This document shows positions 1 to 13,697 of a stretch of 64,000 nucleotides of DNA, in pieces. The DNA comes from Peribacillus frigoritolerans (GTDB lineage: Bacteria; Bacillota; Bacilli; Bacillales; DSM-1321): contig NZ_KV440950.1 in NCBI RefSeq assembly GCF_001636405.1, forward strand, positions 4,072,778 through 4,136,777. Direction: 5' to 3'. A program made the translations under genes and the position numbers. Under the pieces are notes generated by a model. That model saw nothing but the letters and a program-made list of their open reading frames with translations. It did not search any database and had not been told where the DNA came from. Each line of letters begins with the position of its first letter. Positions within the stretch are counted from its first letter, which is position 1.

Positions 1-190
1 AAGTATCTGTGTACACATCATTTCTCGAAAGTGCTTGAAAGGTGAGCGGCGTCACGAACTTACGTGCCGATTCACTCATGATCACTTTAACATGCGCACC
101 TTCCTGAGTTAATTTACTTGTCAGGGCAGCAGCCTTATATACAGCAATCCCGCCGGTGACACAAAGAAGTACTTTTTTATCGATAAGCAT
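1..190 (-). CDS. coaBC: Phosphopantothenoylcysteine decarboxylase / phosphopantothenate-cysteine ligase, N-terminal part
   Basis: Only the first 63 codons lie in the window; the gene runs off the left edge. The protein opens MLIDKKVLLCVTGGIAVYKA, the typical start of the flavin-binding CoaC domain, followed by a KVIMSESARKFVTPLTFQALS stretch. CoaBC joins cysteine to 4'-phosphopantothenate and then decarboxylates the product, two steps of coenzyme A synthesis in the cytosol. The start is supported by an AGGGGAAA ribosome site just upstream. It follows rpoZ in the same direction, as in B. subtilis, but a 226-base gap with a structured element separates them. Confidence 0.93.
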   Translation of the reverse strand, partial: MLIDKKVLLCVTGGIAVYKAAALTSKLTQEGAHVKVIMSESARKFVTPLTFQALSRNDVYTDT

Positions 191-306
191 GCAAATTTCC
201 CCTAACTATACATTCTATTCTTTCTAATTATGACGGAAAACCGAAGAAATTTCATTTGAAATGCGCAATAACCTATGGATTCCCCCAAACATTACTTTAA
301 AAAAAA

Positions 307-393
307 TCAAAACAAACAGGCCTGACACCTTGGCCGCAGGAAGGAAGCACTTTCCAAATGTAACGCTCCTGTTTGCTTTAGGGTGTCAGGCCC
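307..393 (-). promoter_or_regulatory. Structured RNA element or complex terminator between rpoZ and coaBC
   Basis: On the minus strand a GGCCTGACACC arm (382-392) can pair with GGTGTCAGGCC (319-330), enclosing about 50 bases. Inside the loop a GCAAACAGG segment (368-378) is complementary to CCTGTTTG (310-320), which overlaps the end of the second outer arm. The two pairings cross, so they must alternate or form a pseudoknot. A smaller GGAA/TTCC hairpin lies inside the loop, and a U-rich run follows near 301-308. It could be an intrinsic terminator, a cis-regulatory leader of coaBC or a dispersed repeat. The pairing is seen directly; the role is inferred. Confidence 0.5.
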
Positions 394-416
394 GATAGGT
401 CAAGCTCTGTGTTCTC

Positions 417-620
417 TTAGTTTTCCTCGTAAGAATTATCGTAAGTCAATTTACCGGAATGAATTTCTTCAAGGGCACGGCCTACCGATTTATGGGAAAC
501 CGGTTTAATAAGGCAATTATCTTTAATTTGCATTTCCCTGGCGCGTTTAGCTGCCACCGATACAAGTGAGTATTTAGAATCGATTTTAAGTAATAGAGAA
601 TCAATTGATGGATATAACAT
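417..620 (-). CDS. rpoZ: DNA-directed RNA polymerase omega subunit
   Basis: A 67-residue protein of the usual Bacillus omega length. It contains the conserved [16 protein letters not shown] segment and a C-terminal [11 protein letters not shown] region. Omega binds the beta-prime subunit and helps RNA polymerase assembly and stability. The start codon follows a GGAGG-like site that lies inside the end of gmk, and only three bases separate the two genes, so they are very probably cotranscribed and translationally coupled. The order remA-gmk-rpoZ-coaBC is that of B. subtilis. Confidence 0.95.
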   Translation of the reverse strand: MLYPSIDSLLLKIDSKYSLVSVAAKRAREMQIKDNCLIKPVSHKSVGRALEEIHSGKLTYDNSYEEN

Positions 621-623
621 GGT

Positions 624-1244
<621 letters not shown>

Positions 1245-1248
1245 TCAG

Positions 1249-1512
1249 TTACCCCTCTTCTACGCTGTCATCTCTATCTTGTAGCCGTGCAGCAACCGTT
1301 TCCGGTTGAACGGCAGATAAGATAACATGGTCGCTGTCTGTAATTATAACGGCCCTGGTTCTTCTGCCATATGTAGCATCTATTAAGGATCCGCGATCTC
1401 GGGCGTCTTGGATGATCCTTTTTATCGGAGCCGATTCAGGGCTCACGATGGATACGATCCGGTTCGCGGAAACGATATTCCCAAAACCAATATTAATGAG
1501 CTTAATTGACAT
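1249..1512 (-). CDS. remA: Extracellular matrix regulatory protein RemA (DUF370)
   Basis: An 87-residue DUF370 protein with the conserved [20 protein letters not shown] opening and a [16 protein letters not shown] core. In B. subtilis RemA is a DNA-binding protein that activates biofilm matrix and osmoprotection operons. That role is taken from the family; the sequence shows family membership only. A GGGGGAC ribosome site precedes the ATG. It sits between yicC and gmk, the conserved Bacillus arrangement. Confidence 0.93.
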   Translation of the reverse strand: MSIKLINIGFGNIVSANRIVSIVSPESAPIKRIIQDARDRGSLIDATYGRRTRAVIITDSDHVILSAVQPETVAARLQDRDDSVEEG

Positions 1513-1565
1513 TTTTGTCCCCCATTCATATCTATTGTCACCTTGTTAGGTTCATCATAAACCGA

Positions 1566-2441
1566 CTACTCGATATTTTGAACCTGTTCCTTTAATTTTT
1601 CAAGCAAACTTTTCATTTCCACCACTTCTTTCGTAATGGCCGAATCATTTGCCTTTGATCCAATCGTATTGACTTCCCTATTCATTTCCTGGACAAGGAA
1701 GTCAAGTTTCCTTCCAATTGGTTCACTATGGGTAAGGGTCCATGAAAATTGCTGTAAATGGCTATCGAGTCTGGTCAGTTCTTCATTTATATCACATTTA
1801 TCAGCAAAAATGGCCGCTTCTGTCACAATACGGCTATCTTCAATCAATCCATCAGTCAACTCGGCCAGTTTGATTTCCAATCGGGCTTTATATTTTTCGA
1901 CGACTGAAGGTGCATGCATTTTGACTCCTGCTACAATCTCACCAAACTTTTCAAGCTGGCGTTTCATGTCCGAGGCAAGTTCCTGACCTTCGAGATCCCG
2001 CATTTTTTTCAGATTTTCCAATGCCCCCGTGACGGCCTTCATTAAAAGGGATTCCAAATCGGCAGGAACCGCAGGTACTTCTTCCGTCATGAAAATCGAT
2101 TCAAGTTGCAGCATATCCTGTAATGTAATTGAACTTTCCAGATTGTATTTTCCCTTGACTTCATCCATCAATCCCACATATTGATCAGCAAGATCCCAAT
2201 CGATCTTCACCTTTTTGGAAACCAGGCTCTCACCTTCCACTGTAATGAAGAGTTCCACCCGTCCCCTTCTTATGTATTGATTCGCCTTCTTTTTCACCTT
2301 TTCTTCCAAAACCAAAAGCTGGCGCGGCATTCGAATCGTATATTCACAAAAACGATGGTTAACGGTCTTGATTTCAGCAAAAACCCTGACCTGTTCGTTT
2401 TCCGCTTCTTCTCTTCCATAGCCCGTCATACTGGTAACCAT
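1566..2441 (-). CDS. yloC: YicC/YloC family endoribonuclease-like protein
   Basis: A 291-residue YicC family protein (YicC-like N-terminal and DUF1740-type C-terminal domains). Family marks are SMTGYGR near the start, NHRFCEYTIRMPRQL in the N-terminal half, and the C-terminal GRKLDFLVQEMNREVNTIGSKAND segment. E. coli YicC has been linked to RNA degradation and recent work describes members as endoribonucleases; the function here is inferred. I chose the ATG at 2441 (MVTSMTGYG) rather than an upstream frame extension because it has an AGGATG site and gives the length of B. subtilis YloC. Confidence 0.9.
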   Translation of the reverse strand: MVTSMTGYGREEAENEQVRVFAEIKTVNHRFCEYTIRMPRQLLVLEEKVKKKANQYIRRGRVELFITVEGESLVSKKVKIDWDLADQYVGLMDEVKGKYNLESSITLQDMLQLESIFMTEEVPAVPADLESLLMKAVTGALENLKKMRDLEGQELASDMKRQLEKFGEIVAGVKMHAPSVVEKYKARLEIKLAELTDGLIEDSRIVTEAAIFADKCDINEELTRLDSHLQQFSWTLTHSEPIGRKLDFLVQEMNREVNTIGSKANDSAITKEVVEMKSLLEKLKEQVQNIE

Positions 2442-2550
2442 GGTTCCACATCCTATCAAAACATAATGTAGTAATTTGGCCTTTTGACATTCATTATATA
2501 TTAGCTAAAGTACGGAAACATTAGCTTACAAATAAAATACCACAAAAATA

Positions 2551-2578
2551 AAAAGGCAATAGAGCAAGACTCTACCAC
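2551..2578 (-). terminator. Terminator downstream of the P-type ATPase gene
   Basis: On the minus strand a GGTGGTAGAG / CTCTATTGCC hairpin with small internal mismatches is followed by TTTTTATTTTTG. It lies about 20 bases past the ATPase stop codon and would separate that gene from yicC. Confidence 0.65.
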
Positions 2579-2598
2579 CTTAAAGATTATACCATATA

Positions 2599-5277
2599 TC
2601 ACTGTGCTTTTCTTGCTAAAAAGGTTCCAGCCAGTAAAAAAGTTGGTATGGATGCCATTCCTATTACTAATAGCCAATCCCTTCCCGAAATCGGTACCGT
2701 ATGAAAGATGGTTTGTAAAGGCTGCACATACATGACGGCTACCATCAATAATAGGGAGGATAGTACCGCCCCCACTAGATAAAGGTTACCGAATGGATTT
2801 CTTGAGAAGATCGAACGTTCACTTCGGCAATCGAATACATGTATAAGCTGAGCCAAGACCAAGGTAGCGAAAGCAATCGTTTGTGCATAAGCAAGATTAT
2901 CCGGATTTGCACGATATACAACATAAAATGCAATCAATGTGGAAACCCCTATCAGAAAACCGCGTGAGATGATCTTCCAGCCAAGCCCCCTTCCAAACAC
3001 ACCTTCATTGGCATTTCTTGGATTCCTTTTCATTACATCTTCTTCTGCGGCATCCAGGCCCAATGCCATCGCGGGCAGTCCGTCGGTTACAAGGTTCACG
3101 AATAAGATCTGGATTGGTATCAATGGTAAAGGCAAGGCACATAGCATCGCAAAAAACATGACCAAAATCTCCCCAACATTGGATGCAAGCAGGTAACGGA
3201 TGAACTTCCTGATGTTTTCGTAAATATTCCTGCCTTCTTTAATGGCCGATTTTATTGTTGCAAAGTTATCGTCAACCAATATCAAGGAAGAAGCTTCTTT
3301 AGCAACATCAGTCCCCGTGATGCCCATGGATATACCAATATCCGCTGATTTTATCGCAGGGGCATCATTGACACCATCCCCTGTCATTGCAACGACATGT
3401 CCTTTATTTTGCAAGGCTTTTACGATTTTCAACTTATGTTCCGGGGAAACTCGGGCAAATACCGAAACAGTTTCAACAACTTCCTCAAGTTCCCCGACTT
3501 CCATGTCCGCCAATTGCCGTCCTTCAAGTACACGGTCTTTTCCTTTTAAAATTCCAAGCTCTTTAGCAATTGCCTTTGCAGTTATCACATGGTCGCCTGT
3601 AATCATGACAGTTTTGATCCCGGCGTCCCTGCATTCCTTAACTGCCTGTTTCACCTCCGGACGCGGGGGATCGATCATGCCCTGAAGTCCCATGAAGGTC
3701 AAATTACGCTCGGCTTCGGTTTCATGCAGCAAAATCGTTCCTTTTGAAAGAGGTTTATAACCTACCGCAATCATTCTAAGTGCCTGCGAAGCAAGCCCAT
3801 TCATGTCCTGTTGCACCCTTTCCTTGCTCTCCCGATTTAATATTTCCGACCTTCCTTCCCAAAGAATCGTGTCGGACTGGGCAATCAATACGTCCGGGGC
3901 ACCTTTTACGATAACGAAATGATTATCTTTATCATCCTTCACTATGACACTCATCATTTTGCGGCTCGAGTCAAATGGAAACTCCTTTACTATCGTAAAC
4001 CTCTTAGATAGGTGTTCCCTCGTCAATCCAGCTTTCATTGCCGCGACCAACATCGCCCCTTCTGTCGGATCACCGTCTAGAATATATTGTTTACCATTCT
4101 CCTTTAACTCAGCTTTATTACAGAGCATGCCGAATGTAATTATTTGAAGCAAGGCATTATGGTTTTTCGGTGCAACTGAAACTCCATCTAAAGAAAATTC
4201 TCCGACCGGATTGTAACCAGTACCGCCGACATCCCAAGTTTTCCCTCCACTCCAAACCTTCGTCACCGTCATTTTGTTTTGTGTCAGTGTACCTGTTTTA
4301 TCTGAGCAAATCACTGTTGCACAGCCAAGCGTTTCTACGGCAGGAAGCTTACGGACAATCGCTTTTTGTTTGATCATACGCTGAACACCTAAAGACAAGG
4401 CTACGGTCACAATGGCCGGCAAGCCTTCGGGAATCGCCGCAACAGCCAGAGATACCCCGGCCAAAAACATCGTATAGAGGTCATGCCCTTGAATGACACC
4501 AGTCAGGACTACGATTACAGTTAATATTAAGGCCGTGACGATCAAAATTTTGCCTAGCTGCTCCAACCTCCGTTGAAGCGGTGTTTCTTTTGTTTCCGCA
4601 GTCTGCAGGAGATCCGCAATCTTTCCCATCGCCGTATTCATTCCAGTGGCGATTACGATTCCGACTCCATTCCCTCTTGTCACCATCGTTCCCATAAACG
4701 CCATATTTTCCTGATCACCGATACCTTCAACCTCATTCATCAATGGATCAGAACATTTAACGGCCGGGAGTGACTCGCCGGTAAGTGCCGACTCTTCTAT
4801 TTCAAGGCTTGAATGGTCGATGATCCGTAAATCGGCACCAATACGGTCACCGCTCGAAAACTTCAGGATATCCCCAACAACCACTTCTCTCGATGGGATT
4901 TTCATCCACTGGCCATCTCGAAGCACGTTAACTTGCGGTGCAGCCATTTCCTTTAAGGCATCCAAGGATTTTTCTGCCTTCCGTTCTTGGAAAAAACCAA
5001 GTAATCCATTCAAAAAAACAATCGCCATGATGGCAATCGCATCGATATATTCACCCAATATCCCGGAAACCAATGTCGCGGCAAGTAAAACTATGACCAT
5101 GAAATCTTTGAATTGGGCGAAAAATAAAAGAATGGCTGACTGTTTTTCTCCTTCCTTCAATTCGTTAAAACCATTCTTTCGCAGCCTGTCCTTTACTACA
5201 TCATCGTCCAAACCGTGTGTAACGTTTGTTTGAAGCGCTTTCTCCATTTCTTGATTATTCATTTCCCTGAACTCCAT
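2599..5277 (-). CDS. yloB: Calcium-translocating P-type ATPase (YloB-like)
   Basis: A 892-residue P2A-type cation ATPase. It has an N-terminal cation ATPase domain, the actuator motif LTGES, membrane helix M4 with AAIPEGLPA, the phosphorylation motif CSDKTGTLTQ at about residue 330, nucleotide-binding KGAPDV, the hinge MTGDGVNDAPA at about 610, and six C-terminal helices. The PEGLP and NxxxD-type (NLVTDGLPA) segments fit Ca2+ transport, as in the B. subtilis homolog, which is linked to calcium handling during sporulation and germination. The ATG at 5277 was preferred to a TTG one codon upstream. It is divergent from rqcH, as in B. subtilis. Confidence 0.93.
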   Translation of the reverse strand: MEFREMNNQEMEKALQTNVTHGLDDDVVKDRLRKNGFNELKEGEKQSAILLFFAQFKDFMVIVLLAATLVSGILGEYIDAIAIMAIVFLNGLLGFFQERKAEKSLDALKEMAAPQVNVLRDGQWMKIPSREVVVGDILKFSSGDRIGADLRIIDHSSLEIEESALTGESLPAVKCSDPLMNEVEGIGDQENMAFMGTMVTRGNGVGIVIATGMNTAMGKIADLLQTAETKETPLQRRLEQLGKILIVTALILTVIVVLTGVIQGHDLYTMFLAGVSLAVAAIPEGLPAIVTVALSLGVQRMIKQKAIVRKLPAVETLGCATVICSDKTGTLTQNKMTVTKVWSGGKTWDVGGTGYNPVGEFSLDGVSVAPKNHNALLQIITFGMLCNKAELKENGKQYILDGDPTEGAMLVAAMKAGLTREHLSKRFTIVKEFPFDSSRKMMSVIVKDDKDNHFVIVKGAPDVLIAQSDTILWEGRSEILNRESKERVQQDMNGLASQALRMIAVGYKPLSKGTILLHETEAERNLTFMGLQGMIDPPRPEVKQAVKECRDAGIKTVMITGDHVITAKAIAKELGILKGKDRVLEGRQLADMEVGELEEVVETVSVFARVSPEHKLKIVKALQNKGHVVAMTGDGVNDAPAIKSADIGISMGITGTDVAKEASSLILVDDNFATIKSAIKEGRNIYENIRKFIRYLLASNVGEILVMFFAMLCALPLPLIPIQILFVNLVTDGLPAMALGLDAAEEDVMKRNPRNANEGVFGRGLGWKIISRGFLIGVSTLIAFYVVYRANPDNLAYAQTIAFATLVLAQLIHVFDCRSERSIFSRNPFGNLYLVGAVLSSLLLMVAVMYVQPLQTIFHTVPISGRDWLLVIGMASIPTFLLAGTFLARKAQ

Positions 5278-5691
5278 CAAGTATCACACATCCCTTTGAA
5301 TAGAATGAAATAGGCTCCTGTATACATCTCAACAGGCGCTTTTTGCTTTACTCTTCCAACACCTGCCTGCTTACCGATACATAAAACAACCTGCTCTTCT
5401 TCCATGATTATTCAGACTCGTCCAAAATAATGCTATAATTAAACAGAATTGCGGAAAGAAGAACGATCCGGATAATTTTTTGAATGAACGAACTGTAATC
5501 ATGATGAATGGACCAATTTTGTATTCACTATCAGGAAATAAAAAAACATCCATTCACTGTACCTGAACTGCTGCTTTCACCCAGTTGGCTAAAAAAATTG
5601 TGATTAACTAAAATGGGCAGCCGTGATGCATTTATAACGCCCGGCAAAAATGAGTTCTTAGAAAATCTTATGTAAAGGAAGTAAAAATAGA
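5278..5691. other. Divergent intergenic region between the ATPase gene and rqcH
   Basis: About 410 bases with no convincing gene. It must hold promoters for both flanking genes. The only readable signal is the rqcH promoter candidate listed separately. A short CCTGT/ACAGG inverted repeat with a TTTTT run near 5315-5345 has no upstream plus-strand gene to terminate. Confidence 0.6.
5585..5614 (+). promoter_or_regulatory. Candidate sigma-A promoter of rqcH
   Basis: TTGGCT at 5585-5590 and TAAAAT at 5609-5614 are separated by 18 bases and lie about 78 bases before the rqcH start. The -35 matches the consensus at four of six positions, so this is a moderate prediction. Confidence 0.4.
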
Positions 5692-7413
5692 ATGTCATTT
5701 GATGGATTATTTACGAAAGCGATGACGGAAGAAATCGCTTCTTTATTAGAAGGTGGACGAATCAATAAGGTACATCAGCCTTATAAAAATGAAGTAATAC
5801 TGGTTGTTCGTGCTGGAGGTAAGAACCATAAGCTCTTATTATCAGCCCATCCAAGCTATTCGAGGGTGCAATTGACCGAAGAAAGTTATGAAAATCCCAA
5901 AGAGGCACCCATGTTCTGCATGCTTCTTAGGAAGCACCTCGAAGGCTATACGATAGAAAACATTTATCAATATGAACTTGATAGGATGATCATTTTTGAA
6001 GTGAAGGGCCGTAATGAGCTTGGCGATGTCTCTCAAAAGCAGTTAATCATCGAAATCATGGGGCGACACAGCAACATTGTTTTAGTAGATAAAGAACGAA
6101 ATATGATTTTGGACAGCATTAAGCATGTTTCACATGCCGTCAACAGTTATCGGGCGATATTGCCCGGCCAGGAATATAAGGCTCCACCCGCACAGGAAAA
6201 GAATGATCCCTTCAAGGCTACCGAGGACGATATCAGGAAGAATATTGACTTCAATGCAGGAAAGCTGGATCGACAGCTTGTTGCCCATTTTTCAGGAGTT
6301 TCACCATTAGTTGCAAAGGAAGCCGTCTACCGGGCCGGACTTGCCAACAGCACGACCCTTCCAACAGCCTTTTTAAAGATTATCCAGGAAATCTCGGAAC
6401 AGAAATATGCTGCCACGATCAAACAAGATGGAAATAAAGAAGTTTTTTATATGCTTTCACTAGAGCATCTGTCTGGGAATCAACGTACGTTTTCTTCATT
6501 GAGCGAGATGCTCGACCGCTATTACTTCGGAAAGGCAGAAAGAGATCGGGTTAAGCAAAAGAGCCAGGATGTAGAACGTTTCATTACTAATGAAATCGAA
6601 AAGAACTCAAAAAAAATCGGCAAGCTCGAACGTACATTGAAAGATACGGAACGCGGTGAACAGTATCAGTTGTTCGGTGAGCTGCTTACAGCTAATCTAT
6701 ATCAAATGAAAAAAGGAATGAAGGAAATAGAAGTCGTCAATTATTATGATGAAGAACAAAGTATGGTCACCATCCCGCTTGACCCATTAAAAAATCCGTC
6801 AGATAATGCACAAAAGTACTTCTCAAGATACCAAAAGTCCAAAAATGCAGTCGGAGTCGTCCAAGAACAAATCGAAAAGACAAAATTGGAATTGGCCTAC
6901 TTCGAAGCCTTGCATCAGCAGCTCCAATCAGCGTCACCCAGGGATATAGAGGAGATTCGGGAAGAACTTCAGGAAGAAGGTTACATTAGGCAAAAAAAGA
7001 AAAAAGGCATGAAAAAGCCTGCAAATGCAAAACCGCAGCTTGAAACATATTATGCTACGGATGGAGATCTCATTTTTGTCGGGAAGAATAATAAACAAAA
7101 TGATTATTTAACGAATAAGTTTGCACGCCGTGATGAAATATGGCTTCATACCAAGGATATACCCGGCTCACATGTTGTGATTCGAAATGAATCGCCAAGT
7201 GAAAAAACAATAAAAGAGGCCGCCGTATTAGCAGCTTTCTTCAGTAAAGCAAAGCAATCGAGTTCAGTGCCCGTTGATTTCACACAGGTTCGCCATGTTA
7301 AGAAACCCAATGGTTCCAAGCCCGGGTTCGTAATCTATGACCAGCAGCAGACCGTTTATATTACACCGGATACCGACACTGTCATACGCTTAAAGGAAGC
7401 GGTAAAAGAGTAA
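5692..7413 (+). CDS. rqcH: Rqc2-homolog ribosome quality control factor RqcH (NFACT/FbpA family)
   Basis: A 573-residue NFACT protein. The N-terminal NFACT-N domain carries the Asp97-Arg98 pair (QYELDRMII) that is required for alanine tailing in B. subtilis RqcH. A coiled-coil follows at about 290-430 and then the NFACT-R domain with [17 protein letters not shown]. RqcH binds stalled 50S subunits and recruits tRNA-Ala to add C-terminal alanine tails that mark nascent chains for degradation. Older annotation as fibronectin-binding protein is misleading. A monocistronic plus-strand gene with an AAAGGAAGT site, convergent with the pyr operon and sharing its terminator. Confidence 0.94.
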   Translation: MSFDGLFTKAMTEEIASLLEGGRINKVHQPYKNEVILVVRAGGKNHKLLLSAHPSYSRVQLTEESYENPKEAPMFCMLLRKHLEGYTIENIYQYELDRMIIFEVKGRNELGDVSQKQLIIEIMGRHSNIVLVDKERNMILDSIKHVSHAVNSYRAILPGQEYKAPPAQEKNDPFKATEDDIRKNIDFNAGKLDRQLVAHFSGVSPLVAKEAVYRAGLANSTTLPTAFLKIIQEISEQKYAATIKQDGNKEVFYMLSLEHLSGNQRTFSSLSEMLDRYYFGKAERDRVKQKSQDVERFITNEIEKNSKKIGKLERTLKDTERGEQYQLFGELLTANLYQMKKGMKEIEVVNYYDEEQSMVTIPLDPLKNPSDNAQKYFSRYQKSKNAVGVVQEQIEKTKLELAYFEALHQQLQSASPRDIEEIREELQEEGYIRQKKKKGMKKPANAKPQLETYYATDGDLIFVGKNNKQNDYLTNKFARRDEIWLHTKDIPGSHVVIRNESPSEKTIKEAAVLAAFFSKAKQSSSVPVDFTQVRHVKKPNGSKPGFVIYDQQQTVYITPDTDTVIRLKEAVKE

Positions 7414-7414
7414 A

Positions 7415-7460
7415 AAAATAGAGGGGGCCCAGTCCTGAGTGATTGGGCCCCCTCTATTTT
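7415..7460. terminator. Bidirectional terminator between rqcH and pyrE
   Basis: A perfect 17-base-pair inverted repeat (7415-7431 and 7444-7460, core ATAGAGGGGGCCCA) with A-rich and T-rich flanks on both strands. It starts two bases after the rqcH stop and its other arm touches the pyrE stop codon, so one hairpin ends both converging transcripts. Confidence 0.92.
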
Positions 7461-8088
7461 CATGCCGAAATCCAAGCTGTATCAGCCGGATTCTCCCGCC
7501 ATTTTTTTAGCTTTTCCAATTCTTCTGCCGTGATATACCCTTTATCATTAGCGACTTTTATCAAAGTAGAGTAGTCACTCAACGAATGATTAATAATGCC
7601 CTCAGCTTCGAATTTTTCTTTTCCCTTTTCCAATTCGTAAGTAAAGATCGAAACGACTCCTAGAACATCACATCCAGCCTCTTTCAGCGCGTTAACAGCA
7701 GTAATTACACTTCCGCCGGTTGAAATCAAGTCCTCAACAACGACCACTTTTTGTCCTGGAACTGCGCGGCCTTCGATCTGATTGCCCTTTCCGTGCTCCT
7801 TGGCCTTGGATCGAACATAGCACATCGGTGCATTTAATTTTTCACTCACCCAAGCTGCATGCGGAATGCCGGCAGTTGCTGTGCCTGCAATCAGTTCAGC
7901 ATCAGGGAAATGCTGTTCAATCAAACCTTTCAATCCTTCCGCTATTTCATTGCGAACCTCTGGGTATGAAAGGGTCAAGCGATTATCACAATAAATGGGT
8001 GATTTAATTCCAGATGCCCAAGTAAAGGGGTCATTCGGCTGTAGGTACACTGCTTTTATTTCCAATAGATGTTCAGCTATCTTATTAT

Positions 8089-8095
<7 letters not shown>
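7460..8095 (-). CDS. pyrE: Orotate phosphoribosyltransferase
   Basis: A 211-residue enzyme that joins orotate and PRPP to form orotidine 5'-phosphate. The PRPP loop [13 protein letters not shown] is at about residues 118-130, and [17 protein letters not shown] gives the flexible catalytic loop. The ATG at 8095 with a GGGAGGG ribosome site is preferred over an in-frame TTG five codons upstream. It is the last gene of the pyr operon and overlaps the 3' end of pyrF by seven bases. Confidence 0.96.
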
Positions 8096-10490
<2,395 letters not shown>

Positions 10491-10494
<4 letters not shown>

Positions 10495-13400
10495 ATATAG
10501 CTCACCTCACGACTTTTTTCCGTTTTTCCCATTGCTTCTGCCGAGAAGGTCATGGATTCTATCACTCTTAAAATGGCTTCTGCCGTATCAAGTGATGTTA
10601 GGCATGTCACTCCATTTTCAACCGATTCACGTCGGATTCTGAAACCATCCCGTGCCGGCTGCTTACCTTTTGTCAAAGTATTTATGACAAATTGCGCTTC
10701 CCCGTTCCGGATGACATCCAGCAGGTTTGTACCTTCTTCGCCAATTTTTCCAACAATCGCAGTCGGGATTCCTGATTGCTCCAATAGGGCAGCAGTTCCG
10801 CTGGTGGCTATCAGCTTGAAGCCGATATTATGGAAACGCCTTGCTAAAAGCAGCGCTTCCTGCTTATCTTTATCCGATATCGTCAATAACACCGAACCAT
10901 GCCCCTTGATCTTGAAACCGGAAGCGACCAGGCCTTTATACAAAGCTTTTTCAAGGGTGGTATCTTTCCCCATTACTTCACCAGTCGATTTCATTTCAGG
11001 TCCGAGTGAGATGTCCACACCTCTTAATTTCGCAAATGAGAAGACCGGCACTTTTACATAGACCCCTGTTTGTTCAGGCACTAACCCCGATTTGTAACCT
11101 TGGCTTTCAAGTGTGTGGCCCAAGATGACCTTCGTGGCTAAGTTAGCCATCGGCACATTCGTAATTTTACTTAAGAATGGAACGGTTCGGCTGGAACGTG
11201 GATTTACTTCAATCACATACACTTCTTCATTGCTGATGACATATTGAATGTTCAAGAGACCGATTATATTCAAGCCTTTTGCCAACCGGGTCGTATAATC
11301 AATGATTACTTCTTTTTGTTTTTCCGTTAAGTTTTGTGGCGGATAGACTGCAATCGAGTCACCTGAATGGACGCCGGCGCGCTCAATATGCTCCATGATC
11401 CCAGGGATAACGACCGTTTCGCCATCGGAAATACCATCCACTTCGATTTCCTTACCGGTTAAGTAGCGGTCTATCAGGACAGGATGATCCGGATTTATTT
11501 TCACGGCATTTTTCATGTAATGCAGCAATTCTTCTTGTTTATAGACGATTTCCATCGCTCTTCCTCCGAGGACATACGATGGCCTTACTAAAACCGGGTA
11601 CCCGATATCTTCAGCGATGACGATCGCTTCATCAACCGATGTTGCAGTTTTACCCTTTGGCTGAGGAATGCCTAAATCCTGAAGTGCTTTTTCGAATTTA
11701 TTGCGATTTTCCGCCCTATCCAGGTCTTCAAGTGAAGTACCTAGGATTTTCACTCCTCTTTCAACCAGACCATCTGCAAGGTTGATTGCTGTCTGTCCGC
11801 CAAACTGGACGATGACCCCTTCCGGTTTTTCCAAATCGATGACATGCATGACATCTTCAATAGTCAATGGTTCGAAATAAAGTTTGTCGGAGATACTGAA
11901 ATCCGTCGAAACTGTTTCGGGATTGTTGTTGATGATGATCGCTTCATATCCCGCTTCCTTAATGGCCCATACCGAGTGTACGGTCGCATAATCAAACTCT
12001 ACTCCTTGCCCGATCCGAATTGGGCCTGATCCCAGAACAATGACACTTTTCTTGTCAGTGACGATGGATTCATTCTCATCTTCGTATGTCCCATAAAAAT
12101 ACGGAGTTTCCGATTCGAATTCGGCAGCACATGTATCAACCATTTTGTAAACAGGGATGATTCCTTGCTGTTTCCGGTATTCATAGACATCAATTTCGGG
12201 AACTCCCCATATTTCCGCAATCGTTTTGTCAGAAAACCCTAGTTCTTTAGCCTTTTGCAATACTTCACAATCAAAAGAATGTTCTTTAAGCTGCTTTTCA
12301 AAGTCGATTATCTTTTTCAACTTATGCAAGAAGAATAAATCGATCTGGCTCCATTCGTGGATGGTTTCGATCGTTTTTCCCCTTCTTAACGCTTCGCCGA
12401 TATAGAATAACCGTTCATCTCCGGCTTTTCTGATCCGTTTCTCTATCTTTCCATCCTCAAACTCGTCATTCAAATTAAGATGGAATATACCCGCTTCAAG
12501 GGAACGCACAGCTTTTAAGATCGATTCCTCGAATGTACGGCCGATTGCCATGACTTCTCCGGTCGCTTTCATTTGGGTACCGAGCCTACGGTTGGCGCTT
12601 TCGAACTTATCGAAAGGCCAGCGCGGAATTTTCGTAACGACATAGTCCAGTGCCGGTTCAAAGCTGGCATAGGTTTTGCCAGTGACAGGGTTCATCATTT
12701 CATCGAGCGTCAAACCAACGGCTATCTTTGCTGCTAGCTTTGCAATTGGATAACCAGTCGCTTTTGAAGCAAGTGCCGAAGAACGGCTGACCCTTGGGTT
12801 CACTTCAATGACATAATATTGATAGCTGTTTGGATCTAGCGCAAGCTGAACATTACATCCACCTTCAATTTTCAAGGCGCGGATAATCTTCAAAGACGTA
12901 TTTCGAAGCATTTGATACTCTCTGTCACTTAATGTTTGGCTTGGTGCCGCAACGATTGAATCGCCTGTATGGACACCGACAGGATCGAAGTTTTCCATAT
13001 TACAAACGACTATTGCATTATCATTGGAATCACGCATCACTTCATATTCCACTTCTTTGAAACCGGCAATGCTCTTCTCAAGCAGACATTGGTGAACCGG
13101 GCTGCTTTTCAGGCCACCCTCAACGATCTCGATAAGCTGCTCTTCGTTATCACAAATCCCACCGCCTGTTCCGCCAAGCGTGAAGGCTGGACGAACAATG
13201 ACCGGGTAGCCGACTCGTTCAACGAATGTATAAGCTTCTTCCAGGTTATGAATAATGTCGCTGTCAGGCACTGGTTCCCCCAGATCGTTCATTAGCGTAC
13301 GGAAAAGGTCACGGTCTTCCGCTTGTTGGATAGCCGAAAGTTTGGTCCCAAGAATTTGGACATTGCATTCTTCCAGAATTCCTGATTCGGCAAGCTCAAC

Positions 13401-13697
13401 TGCCATGTTCAAGCCAGTCTGTCCGCCCAAGGTAGGTAACAGTGCATCCGGGCGCTCTTTACGAATGATTTTGCTGACAAATTCCAATGTGATCGGTTCG
13501 ATATAAACCGCGTCAGCCATTTCAGTGTCTGTCATGATTGTCGCAGGGTTAGAGTTAATCAGGATCACTCGATAGCCTTCTTCTTTTAAGGCTATACACG
13601 CTTGGGTTCCTGCATAATCGAACTCGGCGGCCTGTCCGATGACGATCGGACCGGAACCAATTACTAGGATGCTTTTTATATCATTGCGTTTTGGCAT
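10491..13697 (-). CDS. carB: Carbamoyl phosphate synthase, large subunit (pyrimidine type)
   Basis: A 1068-residue protein of the normal length for this subunit, with two duplicated ATP-grasp halves. The first half starts [22 protein letters not shown]; the second repeats [21 protein letters not shown] at about residue 554. Each half has the HSGDS and EVNPR(V/S)SRS motifs. A C-terminal MGS-like allosteric domain follows at about 930-1060. It uses ammonia from CarA, bicarbonate and two ATP to make carbamoyl phosphate. It overlaps carA by 22 bases and is placed in the pyr operon, so it is the pyrimidine-specific enzyme (pyrAB). Confidence 0.97.

Noticed and set aside
5371..5553. 60-codon minus-strand frame between the ATPase gene and rqcH
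   Set aside because: No ribosome site, unusual composition and overlap with the region expected to hold promoters.
10552..11061. 169-codon plus-strand open frame opposite carB
   Set aside because: Shadow of the carB C-terminal region, with no start signal.
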